64,000 bases of DNA from Lachnospiraceae bacterium (GTDB lineage Bacteria > Bacillota > Clostridia > Lachnospirales > Lachnospiraceae). Of the stretch, positions 51,464 through 60,212 are shown piece by piece. The notes beneath the pieces are model-generated. The model saw only the letters and a list, made by a program, of their open reading frames with translations. It ran no database searches and had not been told where the DNA came from. Position 1 is the first letter of the stretch. Every line of letters starts with the position of its first letter. The position numbers were made by a program, and so were the translations under genes. The DNA lies in the NCBI GenBank assembly GCA_014804785.1, contig JAAUZD010000043.1, positions 169,650-233,649 of the forward strand, in the 5' to 3' direction.

Positions 51464-52357
51464 ATGGTAGTACAACACAATCTTACAGCAATGAACTCTA
51501 ACAGAATGTTAGGAATCACATCTAGCACACAGGCTAAGTCAACAGAGAAGTTATCATCCGGTTACAAGATCAACCGTGCAGCTGATGATGCAGCAGGCTT
51601 ATCCATCAGTGAAAAGATGAGAAGACAGATCAGAGGTCTTACACAGGCTGTTGCTAACGCACAGGATGGTATCTCTGCAGTACAGACAGCTGAAGGTGCA
51701 CTTGGTGAAGTGCATGACATGTTACAGCGTATGAATGAACTTGCTATCAAAGCTGGTAATGAAACATTACAGTCTGTAGATAGAAAGTACATCCAGCAAG
51801 AACTTGATCAGCTGAAATCTGAAATCGATAGAGTTCAGACAACAACCACATTCAATGAGCAGAAACTGTTGAACGGTGAGTTCTCTACTGGTAAAGCTCT
51901 TCAGGTTGGTGCAGAAGTTGACTCTGACAACAGAATCAAAGTTACAATTTTAGCAATGAATTGGGCTACAATCTCAAATTCTAGCACAACGATGCCTGGT
52001 TCAACAACTGGTAACGGAAAAGGTGATGGTACATTAAAGGTATTTGATACTGCAGCGAATGTAGATGGTACAGAAGCTAATATCAAAGCTACTGTTTCCA
52101 GTATCAAGACAGCTATCCAGAACGTATCTGAACAGAGATCCAGACTTGGTGCTACTCAGAACAGACTTGAGCACACAGTTAACAACTTGAACAACGTTGT
52201 AGAGAATACTACAAGTGCTGAAAGCCAGATCCGTGATACAGATATGGCAACAGAGATGGTTAAGTACGCTAACAACCAGATTCTTGCTCAGGCAGGTCAG
52301 GCTATGTTGGCACAGGCTAACCAGGCTAACCAGGGTGTATTATCCTTACTTGGCTAA
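51464..52357 (+). CDS. hag: Flagellin
   Basis: Filament subunit of 297 residues, a short flagellin. The N-terminal D0/D1 part (MVVQHNLTAMNSNRMLGITS, STEKLSSGYKINRAADDAAG) and C-terminal part (QNRLEHTVNNLNNVVENT, QILAQAGQAMLAQANQANQG) are strongly conserved. The central variable segment is only ~45 residues and holds a Ser/Thr/Gly cluster at 169-190, a natural place for O-glycans. Codon use is biased as in highly expressed genes. A sigma-28 promoter, structured leader and strong terminator frame it as a single-gene transcript. Confidence 0.96.
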   Translation: MVVQHNLTAMNSNRMLGITSSTQAKSTEKLSSGYKINRAADDAAGLSISEKMRRQIRGLTQAVANAQDGISAVQTAEGALGEVHDMLQRMNELAIKAGNETLQSVDRKYIQQELDQLKSEIDRVQTTTTFNEQKLLNGEFSTGKALQVGAEVDSDNRIKVTILAMNWATISNSSTTMPGSTTGNGKGDGTLKVFDTAANVDGTEANIKATVSSIKTAIQNVSEQRSRLGATQNRLEHTVNNLNNVVENTTSAESQIRDTDMATEMVKYANNQILAQAGQAMLAQANQANQGVLSLLG

Positions 52358-52390
52358 TTAGTAAGAGTATAAGCATTGCAGTAAACTACC

Positions 52391-52423
52391 AAAAGGGAAT
52401 GGATGAAATCCATTCCCTTTTTT
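52391..52423. terminator. Terminator after flagellin, usable from both sides
   Basis: A perfect 14-base stem AAAAGGGAATGGAT (52391-52404) and its inverse (52408-52421) with a three-base loop, ending in T on the plus strand and reading the same way from the minus strand, where it follows the leftward glycosyltransferase operon. Confidence 0.9.
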
Positions 52424-52470
52424 ATAAATACAATTATTAAGGTATTATGGTTGAAAATCATATAAACTAT

Positions 52471-53526
52471 TTATGAGTAAAGTTCAGATAAGCGCTTCAT
52501 TGCAGGTTCAAAATCACCGCATTTTTTGTAGAAAGAGGCAGCGGCATCGGCATTTCCCATTCTTTCATTGATTAATCCCATATAATACCAGCAAAGAAAA
52601 GTGTTCGTGCCTTCTGCATAGGGATTATCCATGGAAGTGGCTTTGATGAATTCTGACATCGCTTTGATGGGCTGACCCGACACATAATAGATTCTTCCCA
52701 TTAGAAACACGAAATCCGGATTTGTAGCAAAGGTATCATAAAGTTGTTCGTATTGCAGGGCCTCTTCGATTCTATTTAAGCGAATAAGGCAGTTGCCATA
52801 AGCTTGAATGGTAAGCCGGAGATATTCCAAGGTAGGGCTTAAATCAAACGTAAGAACTTTGGAATAGTACTTGGCAGCCGTCTCGTAATCATCTTCACAA
52901 TAATATTCCTGTCCCATCTGAAAGTACAGATAAGGATCATCAGGATGGAGTTCCAGCTCTTTTTGAAGAAGTGTCATGTTGCGTATTCGCTTTGCCTCCA
53001 ATTTCTCCTTGGTGCCGACATAGCCGGTGTGCAGCACAGTGAGCGGAATTTCGAAGGCATAAGGGATCTGCGATGTTGATGGAGTGAGCTGTTCATGGAT
53101 AGGAGCTTCATAGTGATAATAGCGGCGGTTGAAAAAACGCTCGACCATATCGGTATAAATTCGTTGATCATTTTCGCTGGGAGTGAAGTTTTTTCGCTTT
53201 AATCGCCCGATATAAGCGGGGTATTCCTTGGCAAGTACCATAAATTCCTCGGGATTGCTTTCTTCTGCCCATTCATCACAGTCAAGCACCAAAATCCAAT
53301 CATAAGAAGCCTTAGCGATAGAAAAGTTGCGCGCAGCGCTGAAATCGTTAATCCATTCAAAATCGTATACTTTTGCACCGTATTGATGGGCGATTTCTTT
53401 TGTTCGGTCAGTCGATCCGGTATCTGCCACGATGATCTCACAGTCAAAATGCTGAATACTTTTAAGGCAGCGTTCAATATTTTGTTCCTCATTTTTAGCA
53501 ATAATACAAACAGAGAATGGCTTCAT
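52471..53526 (-). CDS. GT2 glycosyltransferase with C-terminal TPR repeats
   Basis: 351 residues. A GT-A domain fills residues 1-~190 (SVCIIAKNEEQNIERCLKSI, IVADTGSTDRTKEIA, ILVLDCDEWAEE with the D-x-D site), followed by about four tetratricopeptide-like repeats (DPYLYFQMGQEYYCEDDYET, FVFLMGRIYYVSGQP). TPR-fused GT2 enzymes often modify proteins directly. It is the last gene of a six-gene leftward operon beside flagellin, so flagellin is a reasonable acceptor. The protein at 55937-56992 is a paralogue of the same length. Confidence 0.85.
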   Translation of the reverse strand: MKPFSVCIIAKNEEQNIERCLKSIQHFDCEIIVADTGSTDRTKEIAHQYGAKVYDFEWINDFSAARNFSIAKASYDWILVLDCDEWAEESNPEEFMVLAKEYPAYIGRLKRKNFTPSENDQRIYTDMVERFFNRRYYHYEAPIHEQLTPSTSQIPYAFEIPLTVLHTGYVGTKEKLEAKRIRNMTLLQKELELHPDDPYLYFQMGQEYYCEDDYETAAKYYSKVLTFDLSPTLEYLRLTIQAYGNCLIRLNRIEEALQYEQLYDTFATNPDFVFLMGRIYYVSGQPIKAMSEFIKATSMDNPYAEGTNTFLCWYYMGLINERMGNADAAASFYKKCGDFEPAMKRLSELYS

Positions 53527-53543
53527 AGTATTATCTATCTCCT

Positions 53544-54716
53544 TTACAAATAAGATTCCATTTCTTTGATTCTATGGACGAAAGAATGTGCTCTGACAAT
53601 TTTATCATGAGCAGAAGCCGCCATTTGAATACGTTCATCTTCATGATGAAGATAATAGTTAATTTTGTCAAGTAAATCATTCTGGCTATCGTAAAAAGCG
53701 AAATCGTCACCAGGTATAAAATAATCAAGAAAATCGGATTGAAAGTTACTCAAAAGGAAGCCGCCGGCACCCATAATATCAAAGACCCTCAGAGGCATGC
53801 CGCTTTTAATACTTCTCAGCGATATATTGAGGTTGATTTTAGAACATTTATATACATACGGGGATGTATGATAAGCATCTACAGGGTTGTGCAATATAAT
53901 ATTAGGGTGTATCATCGTTTGTGAAGGTGTATATAGATCTATAGGGTGATGATCCGCTATACGTAAAAATATTTCACTGCGCTCTATAGATGTAATTTTT
54001 CGATTTATATAATAGTGTGCATAGGCATATCCGTCAGGTTCCACCCCTTCAGGATTAGGTGCGGACGGACAAACTGTTTGCATATCTTTTATAATTTCAT
54101 CGGTTAACGTTTCCTCCACAAAATTATAGCCAAAAACATTTTTCTGTGCAGTCATTACACCATCTAGATAGCCTTTGGAATATTGAGAAAGCTGGTCAAA
54201 ACGTGAAAAGAAGCTGCTCCTTTCCTCTTCTGTATAGAGAGAGCCGACAAAAGAAATATCTGTTCTGACTGCAGCAGGTGAATCAAGAAAGGATTTAAAA
54301 TCGTTCATCTTATCTAACCGCTTTATATTGGCGGCAAGAGGAAGATAATGAACCGTTGGGATTCCGTTTTTTATAAATTCATAAGCAAATTGTTTGTCAA
54401 AAACAAAAATATAGTTACAGGGAAATATAGTTGTGCAGGAATACAGAGTGATACAGGGACTATCATAAACCCAGGATATATAGGGAATATCTTCGCGGTT
54501 GCATACTTTGGAAACTACAGGGAAATAGTTAAAGGTAAAAACGTAATCCGGTAAATGTGTATGTAGTTCTTGAGCAAGGCATAATTCATATGCTGGGTTA
54601 GAACACACATCACTTGTATCAAGGTTTAGTTTGATAATTTCATGACCAATTTCATGATATGCCTCTATTATATCTTCGTTTCCGTATCCATTCCATTCTA
54701 AAAAAAGAACTTTCAT
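53544..54716 (-). CDS. Glycosyltransferase, DUF3880-type with GT1-like C-terminal domain (copy 2)
   Basis: 390-residue GT-B enzyme. The N-terminal domain starts MKVLFLEWNGYGNEDIIEAY, then DYVFTFNYFPVVSKVC and ISWVYDSP; the C-terminal half has KINLNISLRSIKSGMPLRVF and IMGAGGFLLSNFQSDFLDYF, with the nucleotide-sugar-binding pattern of the GT family 1-2 group. It is a tandem paralogue of the equally long gene at 54734-55906, matching at most conserved stretches. No membrane segment is seen. Sugar donor is unknown. Confidence 0.8.
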   Translation of the reverse strand: MKVLFLEWNGYGNEDIIEAYHEIGHEIIKLNLDTSDVCSNPAYELCLAQELHTHLPDYVFTFNYFPVVSKVCNREDIPYISWVYDSPCITLYSCTTIFPCNYIFVFDKQFAYEFIKNGIPTVHYLPLAANIKRLDKMNDFKSFLDSPAAVRTDISFVGSLYTEEERSSFFSRFDQLSQYSKGYLDGVMTAQKNVFGYNFVEETLTDEIIKDMQTVCPSAPNPEGVEPDGYAYAHYYINRKITSIERSEIFLRIADHHPIDLYTPSQTMIHPNIILHNPVDAYHTSPYVYKCSKINLNISLRSIKSGMPLRVFDIMGAGGFLLSNFQSDFLDYFIPGDDFAFYDSQNDLLDKINYYLHHEDERIQMAASAHDKIVRAHSFVHRIKEMESYL

Positions 54717-54733
54717 TGATATATAACCTTTCT

Positions 54734-55906
54734 TTATAAATATGATTCCATTTCCTTGATGCGGTGAACAAAGGTGTGTTCCCGGGCAATCTTGTCATGG
54801 GCTGAGGCAGCCATCTGAATACGTTCATGATCATTATGAAGGTAATAATGGATTTTATCAAGCAGGTCAGCTTGACTGTCATAAAAAGCAAAGTCATCAC
54901 CGGGAATAAAATAGTCAAAAAAGTCTGTCTGGTAATTGCTGATTAAAAATCCTCCAGCACCCATAATATCAAAAGCGCGCAGTGGAATACCGCTTTTGAT
55001 GCTCCTAAGGGACATGTTAAGGTTTATTTTAGAACATTTATAAACATAAGGAGCTATCTCATAAGGATCTATAGGTTTATGCCAAACTACGTTTTGATGA
55101 TCAAAACTCTGATCAGGGGTATAAATATCAACAGGATGTTTTTCGGCAATGGCATGAAGAAGCTCAGTTCGTTCAATGGAGGTGATTTTTCGGTTGACAT
55201 AATACTGCGAATAGATATATTCATTGGACTCTACACCGTCAGCATTAGTCATAGAAGGGCAGACAGTCATCATATCTTCTATAATGTCAGGAGTCATAGT
55301 GTCCTGCACAAAATTGTAGCCATATACATTCCGTTGGGCAGCGATGACACCGTCCAGATAGCCTTTTGCATATTGTGAAAGGTTATCAAAACGACGGAAA
55401 AATCCGCTCTTGTAATTCTCGTTATAGAGAGCACCCACGAAGGAGATATCCGTCTTGTTTGCATGGGAGGATTTGGCAAAGGCATCAAATTCCTTCATCT
55501 GGTCCAAACGCTTCGTGTTGGCGGCAAGAGGAAGGTAGTGGACGGTCTTGATTCCGTTCTTTATAAATTCGTATGCAAATTCTTTATCAAAAATAAAAAT
55601 ACGATTGCAAGGATTGATTGTCGTATAAGAGTATAAGGTGATATAGGGACTGTCATAAACCCAGCATACATATGGCACACTTTCTGCATTGCATACTCTG
55701 GAAATGACAGGATAATAATTAAATGAAAAAACATAGTCAGGCACATGCTTATGGAGTTCCTGTGTCAGCGAAGCCTCATAAGCAGGATCATTACGATAGC
55801 TTTCCGGGAAAAAAGGGAAAGAGACGACTTCATGACCAATCTCACGATAAGCATCCTTTAAATCATCAATGCAAAAGCAGTTCCATTCTAAAAAAAGAAT
55901 TTTCAT
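54734..55906 (-). CDS. Glycosyltransferase, DUF3880-type with GT1-like C-terminal domain (copy 1)
   Basis: 390 residues, same architecture as its neighbour: MKILFLEWNCFCIDDLKDAY, DYVFSFNYYPVISRVC, VCWVYDSPYITLYSYTT, then KINLNMSLRSIKSGIPLRAF, IMGAGGFLISNYQTDFFDYF and a shared C-terminus AHDKIAREHTFVHRIKEMES. The two copies are 17 bases apart, end to start, with equal length and no indels that I can see, so they arose by tandem duplication and were both kept. They may add successive residues or use different donors. Confidence 0.8.
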   Translation of the reverse strand: MKILFLEWNCFCIDDLKDAYREIGHEVVSFPFFPESYRNDPAYEASLTQELHKHVPDYVFSFNYYPVISRVCNAESVPYVCWVYDSPYITLYSYTTINPCNRIFIFDKEFAYEFIKNGIKTVHYLPLAANTKRLDQMKEFDAFAKSSHANKTDISFVGALYNENYKSGFFRRFDNLSQYAKGYLDGVIAAQRNVYGYNFVQDTMTPDIIEDMMTVCPSMTNADGVESNEYIYSQYYVNRKITSIERTELLHAIAEKHPVDIYTPDQSFDHQNVVWHKPIDPYEIAPYVYKCSKINLNMSLRSIKSGIPLRAFDIMGAGGFLISNYQTDFFDYFIPGDDFAFYDSQADLLDKIHYYLHNDHERIQMAASAHDKIAREHTFVHRIKEMESYL

Positions 55907-55936
55907 CTGTGTTTTACCTTTCTGTCAATTAAAATC

Positions 55937-56992
55937 TTAATGCTGTAATAAAGAAAGACGGTGCTTTGCCGGTGCATAATTTCCGCACTTCGCATAAAAT
56001 TTCATCGCATTTTCTTTATTTCCGGTACATTCGTAAATAACGCCGATATTATAATTTGGCATGTAACTGTTGATACCTTCAGTCCTGCCGTTTTTCATGG
56101 ATGTTGCTTTTTGAAATTCATGGACTGCTTGATCAAAGAGAGCATTGTTCATATAAATCAAGCCCATAAGAAATACGAAGTCCGTCTGAGAAGAAAAAAT
56201 ATCATATACATTGGCAAGGCTTAAGGCCGCTTCATATTCTTTTTGCTCAAGTAGGCAATATCCATAGGATTCAATCATATCCTGAACGTAAGCAAGGGCA
56301 GGATCGATATCATAAGAAAGCCCTGCATCAAAATACTGACAGGCAGTAGGATAATCCTTTAAAATCTGGTAACATTTTCCGGTCTGAAATAATAGGTAAG
56401 GGTCATTAGGGGCATCTTTAAGTGCCAGAAGAAGAAGATTCAGGTTCCTGTGAGCTTTTTCTGTCAGACATCCTTCTTCCGCATACCCGTGATGATAAAA
56501 GGAAATATCTACAGGGAAATAAACAGGCGCTGACTCATCAACAGGCAATACCTGTTCGTGAATGATTCCTCTGTAACGGTTGTAATTTCTGTTAAAGAAG
56601 CGAGCCACCTGTTCTGTCATGATGGAAGACTGACCGGATAGCAGATTACAGGGATTATGCCGGGTGATAGTACCGATTTCGCTTTTGTGGGAATCGGCAA
56701 AAGAAATCAGATTCCGGACGTTGGCTCCTTTCAAATATTCGTCAAAATCAACTACCAGAATCCAGTCATGAGAAGCTTTGGAAATGGAAAAGTTTCTGGC
56801 AGCGCTAAAATCATTCTTCCACTCAAAAGAATAGAGATGATCTGTATACTGGGAAATCAGGGATTTCGCGCAATCGGTTGAGCCGGTATCTGCGACCACG
56901 AGCTCAAAACCCAGTTTTTTCAAAGGGGCAAGACACTTATGGACATTTTGCTCCTCATTTTTGGCTATCATGCAGACGGATATAGGAACCAT
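55937..56992 (-). CDS. GT2 glycosyltransferase with C-terminal TPR repeats (paralogue)
   Basis: 351 residues, same layout as the protein at 52471-53526: SVCMIAKNEEQNVHKCLAPL, VADTGSTDCAKSLI, ILVVDFDEYLKGANV with D-F-D as metal site, then TPR-like repeats (DPYLLFQTGKCYQILKDYPT, FVFLMGLIYMNNALFDQAVH). The two TPR-GT2 genes enclose the two DUF3880 genes, giving an A-B-B-A order on this strand. It probably acts in the same glycan pathway on a different acceptor site or sugar. Confidence 0.85.
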   Translation of the reverse strand: MVPISVCMIAKNEEQNVHKCLAPLKKLGFELVVADTGSTDCAKSLISQYTDHLYSFEWKNDFSAARNFSISKASHDWILVVDFDEYLKGANVRNLISFADSHKSEIGTITRHNPCNLLSGQSSIMTEQVARFFNRNYNRYRGIIHEQVLPVDESAPVYFPVDISFYHHGYAEEGCLTEKAHRNLNLLLLALKDAPNDPYLLFQTGKCYQILKDYPTACQYFDAGLSYDIDPALAYVQDMIESYGYCLLEQKEYEAALSLANVYDIFSSQTDFVFLMGLIYMNNALFDQAVHEFQKATSMKNGRTEGINSYMPNYNIGVIYECTGNKENAMKFYAKCGNYAPAKHRLSLLQH

Positions 56993-57040
56993 AGATATTA
57001 TTCTCCAGTTTTCATGTATTAAGGTGGCAATCCAGCTTTT

Positions 57041-57925
57041 CTATCGGTCAGATTCATCAAAATAGAAGCAATCCAAACGATCGTTTAAGAGCATGGCAAG
57101 GTAGCCAAATGCACTTCGATTGATAATCATGATCCGGCACATGCTCATAAGCTGCAAATCAATGTAGTTATGCCCTTGTGTATTTCCCTCCACATAGGTC
57201 ACGTGCTGAGAAAGACCAAGTCCAAGTGCGTCACGATTCTGTTTGCACCAGGGGATGTCATCTGAAAAGACGTAAAAGGCAGCGTCAGGATGATGGATTA
57301 AAATTTCTTTTATTTTCTGCAAATAGTAATCCGGCTTCGAAGCCCAGCCGAACTCGGCGTAATCTCCGCGGCGGATGTGCACGGCAACGGACTTGGAGTT
57401 CAGAATCTGGCTGGCATAAAGGCGGTTCCGATCATCCGCAATAGGCGGAAAAGAAAGCTCCTTTTTCAGGAGAGGCTGATAGCTTCGAAACCAGTCAGGA
57501 TGTTGCCAATATCCGTGATAATAAACAAATTCATTGTCAGCCTTTATGATTTCGGGGATAAAAGTATTGCCGGGAACACGGTATATCTGTCCGTCAAAAG
57601 GGTTGTGCTCGCGATAATTTTCAAATTCGGTAATCATAATAATGTCAAAACCAAGATTTTTAAAGGACTGGGGGATACTACCGCCGTTTCTTTTTTCTTC
57701 AATCAGCTGATTCCAGATATCGGAATCAAAATACTGGCTTAGCAGATTAGGTTTTAAATGAAAGATACGCTCCAACTCATAGCCATTATGCACCTGGTTC
57801 AGGAAGAAAAAGGAATCATCAAAAAACCATTCTTTCGGGCATTGACAGGAAAGCTGAGCGTGTCTGACAAAAATATATTGAAATATCTGGTTGGCGAGAC
57901 CGCCATTTAGGTATTGGATTTTCAT
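57041..57925 (-). CDS. Alpha-1,2-fucosyltransferase-like protein (GT11)
   Basis: 294 residues. GT11 motifs are clear: YLNGGLANQIFQYIFVRHAQ at the N-terminus, VAVHIRRGDYAEFGW (the H-x-R-R-G-D donor site) near residue 170, FYVFSDDIPWCKQN, and the closing IDLQLMSMCRIMIINRSAFG. GT11 enzymes use GDP-fucose or related GDP-6-deoxyhexoses. No GDP-fucose synthesis gene is in the window, so the donor must be made elsewhere. Confidence 0.88.
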   Translation of the reverse strand: MKIQYLNGGLANQIFQYIFVRHAQLSCQCPKEWFFDDSFFFLNQVHNGYELERIFHLKPNLLSQYFDSDIWNQLIEEKRNGGSIPQSFKNLGFDIIMITEFENYREHNPFDGQIYRVPGNTFIPEIIKADNEFVYYHGYWQHPDWFRSYQPLLKKELSFPPIADDRNRLYASQILNSKSVAVHIRRGDYAEFGWASKPDYYLQKIKEILIHHPDAAFYVFSDDIPWCKQNRDALGLGLSQHVTYVEGNTQGHNYIDLQLMSMCRIMIINRSAFGYLAMLLNDRLDCFYFDESDR

Positions 57926-57940
57926 AGTGAGATTCCCTTA

Positions 57941-58981
57941 TTATTTTTTTGCGGCATTCCAATAAGACTTGGAATATTCCGCCAATTGCAGAAACTGGTC
58001 TTTGCTTATAGGAAGCGTAAGTGAATCAAGAAGTGCCAGATAAAATTCCGTCAGACCTTCTTTGATATATTTGTTTTGCTGATGATTACTCACTTTTTCC
58101 AATGTGATTTCTTTTGCCAAAAGAAAAAGGGAATAGGATGGCTGCGTATAGCGCAAAAAATTGATTTTGAGAAATCCAAGGTAGCAGGTACATAAAAAGT
58201 CGTATTCCAACTCCTCGCGGTATTCCGCCAAAAAACCGCGCTCCTCCCAAGCATTCCATTTCATGGATTGGACGGTAAGCCAGTCCGTATGATAGTCGGC
58301 GTCCATCTGCAGCACAGTGGACTGTCTGTTTACAAAATAGTGGTATAGGCTTTCTTCAATCAGATAGACCCGTTCGGCATAAAAATGCAGAAGAGGTCCC
58401 CAATAGCTGTCTTCATAGGCGAGCCTTTCGGGGAAATAAATTTGATTATCTATGAGCAGGTCTTTGCGGATGATTTTACCCCAGGCAGCAAAGCCGGCGC
58501 TTTGTAAATTGAAGAACAGCTTTCTTTTTTCGACGGTATCGATTAGCATAAAACGGTTTTCTTTGCCGGTACTCCTGTCATCAAAATAAGTGAGAGAAGT
58601 GGAGAAGTCCCTTATGTTCTGGCAGGAAACAATGTCGCATTCGCCAAGCTGGGTAATTGCATATAATTTTTCAAAATAATCAAGCTCCACCCAGTCATCA
58701 GAATCGATAAAGGCAATCCAGTCGGCAGAAGCATAGGAAAGCCCGATATTTCTGGCGGTACCTTGTCTGCCGTTTTCGTCACAGTGTATCAGCATGATGT
58801 TGTCCGGGTAACGTTGTTCCCATGTTTGTAAATTCGCCCATGTATCGTCGGTAGAAGCGTCATCCACACAGATAATTTCCAGTGCATCTATGCCGATTGT
58901 TTGTGAAGTGATGGTGGTCAGGCACCGATCAATATACAGGGCTACGTTGTAGCAGGGGATAATAACGCTGATATCTGCCAT
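57941..58981 (-). CDS. GT2 glycosyltransferase
   Basis: 346-residue family 2 transferase and first gene of the leftward operon. Motifs are ISVIIPCYNVALYIDRCLTT, IICVDDASTDDTWANL, GRQGTARNIGLSYA and WIAFIDSDDWVELDYFEK; the C-terminal ~120 residues are helical (HFYAERVYLIEESLYHYFVN). The start follows AAAGGA, about 42 bases downstream of the promoter at 59023-59051. Confidence 0.87.
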   Translation of the reverse strand: MADISVIIPCYNVALYIDRCLTTITSQTIGIDALEIICVDDASTDDTWANLQTWEQRYPDNIMLIHCDENGRQGTARNIGLSYASADWIAFIDSDDWVELDYFEKLYAITQLGECDIVSCQNIRDFSTSLTYFDDRSTGKENRFMLIDTVEKRKLFFNLQSAGFAAWGKIIRKDLLIDNQIYFPERLAYEDSYWGPLLHFYAERVYLIEESLYHYFVNRQSTVLQMDADYHTDWLTVQSMKWNAWEERGFLAEYREELEYDFLCTCYLGFLKINFLRYTQPSYSLFLLAKEITLEKVSNHQQNKYIKEGLTEFYLALLDSLTLPISKDQFLQLAEYSKSYWNAAKK

Positions 58982-59022
58982 GATATATCCTTTCTGTAAA
59001 TAATTAACTATGCACCATAAGT

Positions 59023-59051
59023 ATTATAGCATGTAAAATAGGGGATTAAAA
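59023..59051 (-). promoter_or_regulatory. Promoter of the leftward glycosyltransferase operon
   Basis: On the minus strand an extended -10 TGCTATAAT (TATAAT at 59028-59023) follows a weak TTTTAA -35 at 17 bases. The surrounding ~48 bases recur almost unchanged around 61490-61535, before another leftward gene. Confidence 0.6.
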
Positions 59052-59171
59052 GAAATTTTAATTTCTAAAATGATGTTGTTCAACTCTTATAGGTATATGC
59101 ATAAGTTTAGAAATATGCTAAAATACCAAATAGAAAAGAGCATTCAAAAGATATGCGATGAGGAGAGTCTG

Positions 59172-60191
59172 ATGGGGAAGAATAAAGAACAAGTAAATGG
59201 AAGAATGAATATTGTAACAGCTTTGAATAGAAAGTATGTAAAATATACTTGTGTCATGCTGACTTCATTATTAATGAATCAGCCAGATACAGATATACAT
59301 ATCTACCTTTTACATAGTGATTTAACGCAGCAAGATGAAGAGCAGCTGCGAGCTCTTGTGGAAAACTATAATCAGAACATTCATTTTTTATTAGTAGATA
59401 AGGATATTTTCTCTTCTGAGCTTCCAACGACTCAGGCATGGTCAATGGAAGCATATTATCGTCTGATACTTTTGGACATTCTTCCATTAGAGATAGATAG
59501 GATTCTGTATTTAGATGTAGATATGATTGTTAATAAATCAATAAAAGAACTCTATTGGACGGATTTTGAAGCTTGTTATTTTTGTGCTTGCCGGGATATG
59601 GCAACAGAGTTTCCTGCCATGGATATGCGTGATGAAATCTTTAAGGAACAAATTGAAGAGGGATTTACGTATTTTAATTCTGGTATGATGCTATGGAATA
59701 TGGAAAAACTTCGTGGGCAGTATTGCTTTAAGGATTATATGGATTTGGCTGAGTCATTGGACTTTAAATTGAGAGCGCCTGATCAGGACTTACTAAATCT
59801 GATGCATTATAAACAGGTTAAGTTTCTTGATGAATATCAGTATGATCTTTTTTCAAAAATAGCATATGACTATGGGATTCGCTATGAAGATGTTAAAAGA
59901 CAGACCACTATTGTACATTATGCCGGCATGAAACCTTGGCAGGGCGGTGAAGGAGTTCATTATGACATAGAGCAACTCTGGTGGGATTATGCAAAGCTTA
60001 CGCCGGTTTATTTTGAATTGATGGAAGAGTTTTTGCATGGCAGCATTAATAATCCGTTTATATATGAAACATTAGATAATTGCTTTAAGGTAAATAAGCA
60101 ACTTATTGAAGAACTTGGCAAAAGCGAGGCTATGTGTCAGCACCTTTTGCAGCTTGTTGAAAGTAATATGGCAGATTCTGGTTTAAAATGA
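59172..60191 (+). CDS. Glycosyltransferase family 8
   Basis: GT-A retaining transferase of 339 residues. MNIVTALNRKYVKYTCVMLT opens the fold, DRILYLDVDMIVNKSIKEL holds the D-x-D metal site, FTYFNSGMMLWNMEKL, APDQDLLN and IVHYAGMKPW are the later GT8 motifs, with His in HYAGMKPW as metal ligand. The start at 59172 follows GAGGAGAG; the frame is open back to 59070 but the paralogue at 61705 begins at the matching place. It is divergent from the leftward operon. Confidence 0.85.
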   Translation: MGKNKEQVNGRMNIVTALNRKYVKYTCVMLTSLLMNQPDTDIHIYLLHSDLTQQDEEQLRALVENYNQNIHFLLVDKDIFSSELPTTQAWSMEAYYRLILLDILPLEIDRILYLDVDMIVNKSIKELYWTDFEACYFCACRDMATEFPAMDMRDEIFKEQIEEGFTYFNSGMMLWNMEKLRGQYCFKDYMDLAESLDFKLRAPDQDLLNLMHYKQVKFLDEYQYDLFSKIAYDYGIRYEDVKRQTTIVHYAGMKPWQGGEGVHYDIEQLWWDYAKLTPVYFELMEEFLHGSINNPFIYETLDNCFKVNKQLIEELGKSEAMCQHLLQLVESNMADSGLK

Positions 60192-60212
60192 GGTCTGTTT
60201 CTCGAATAATTA

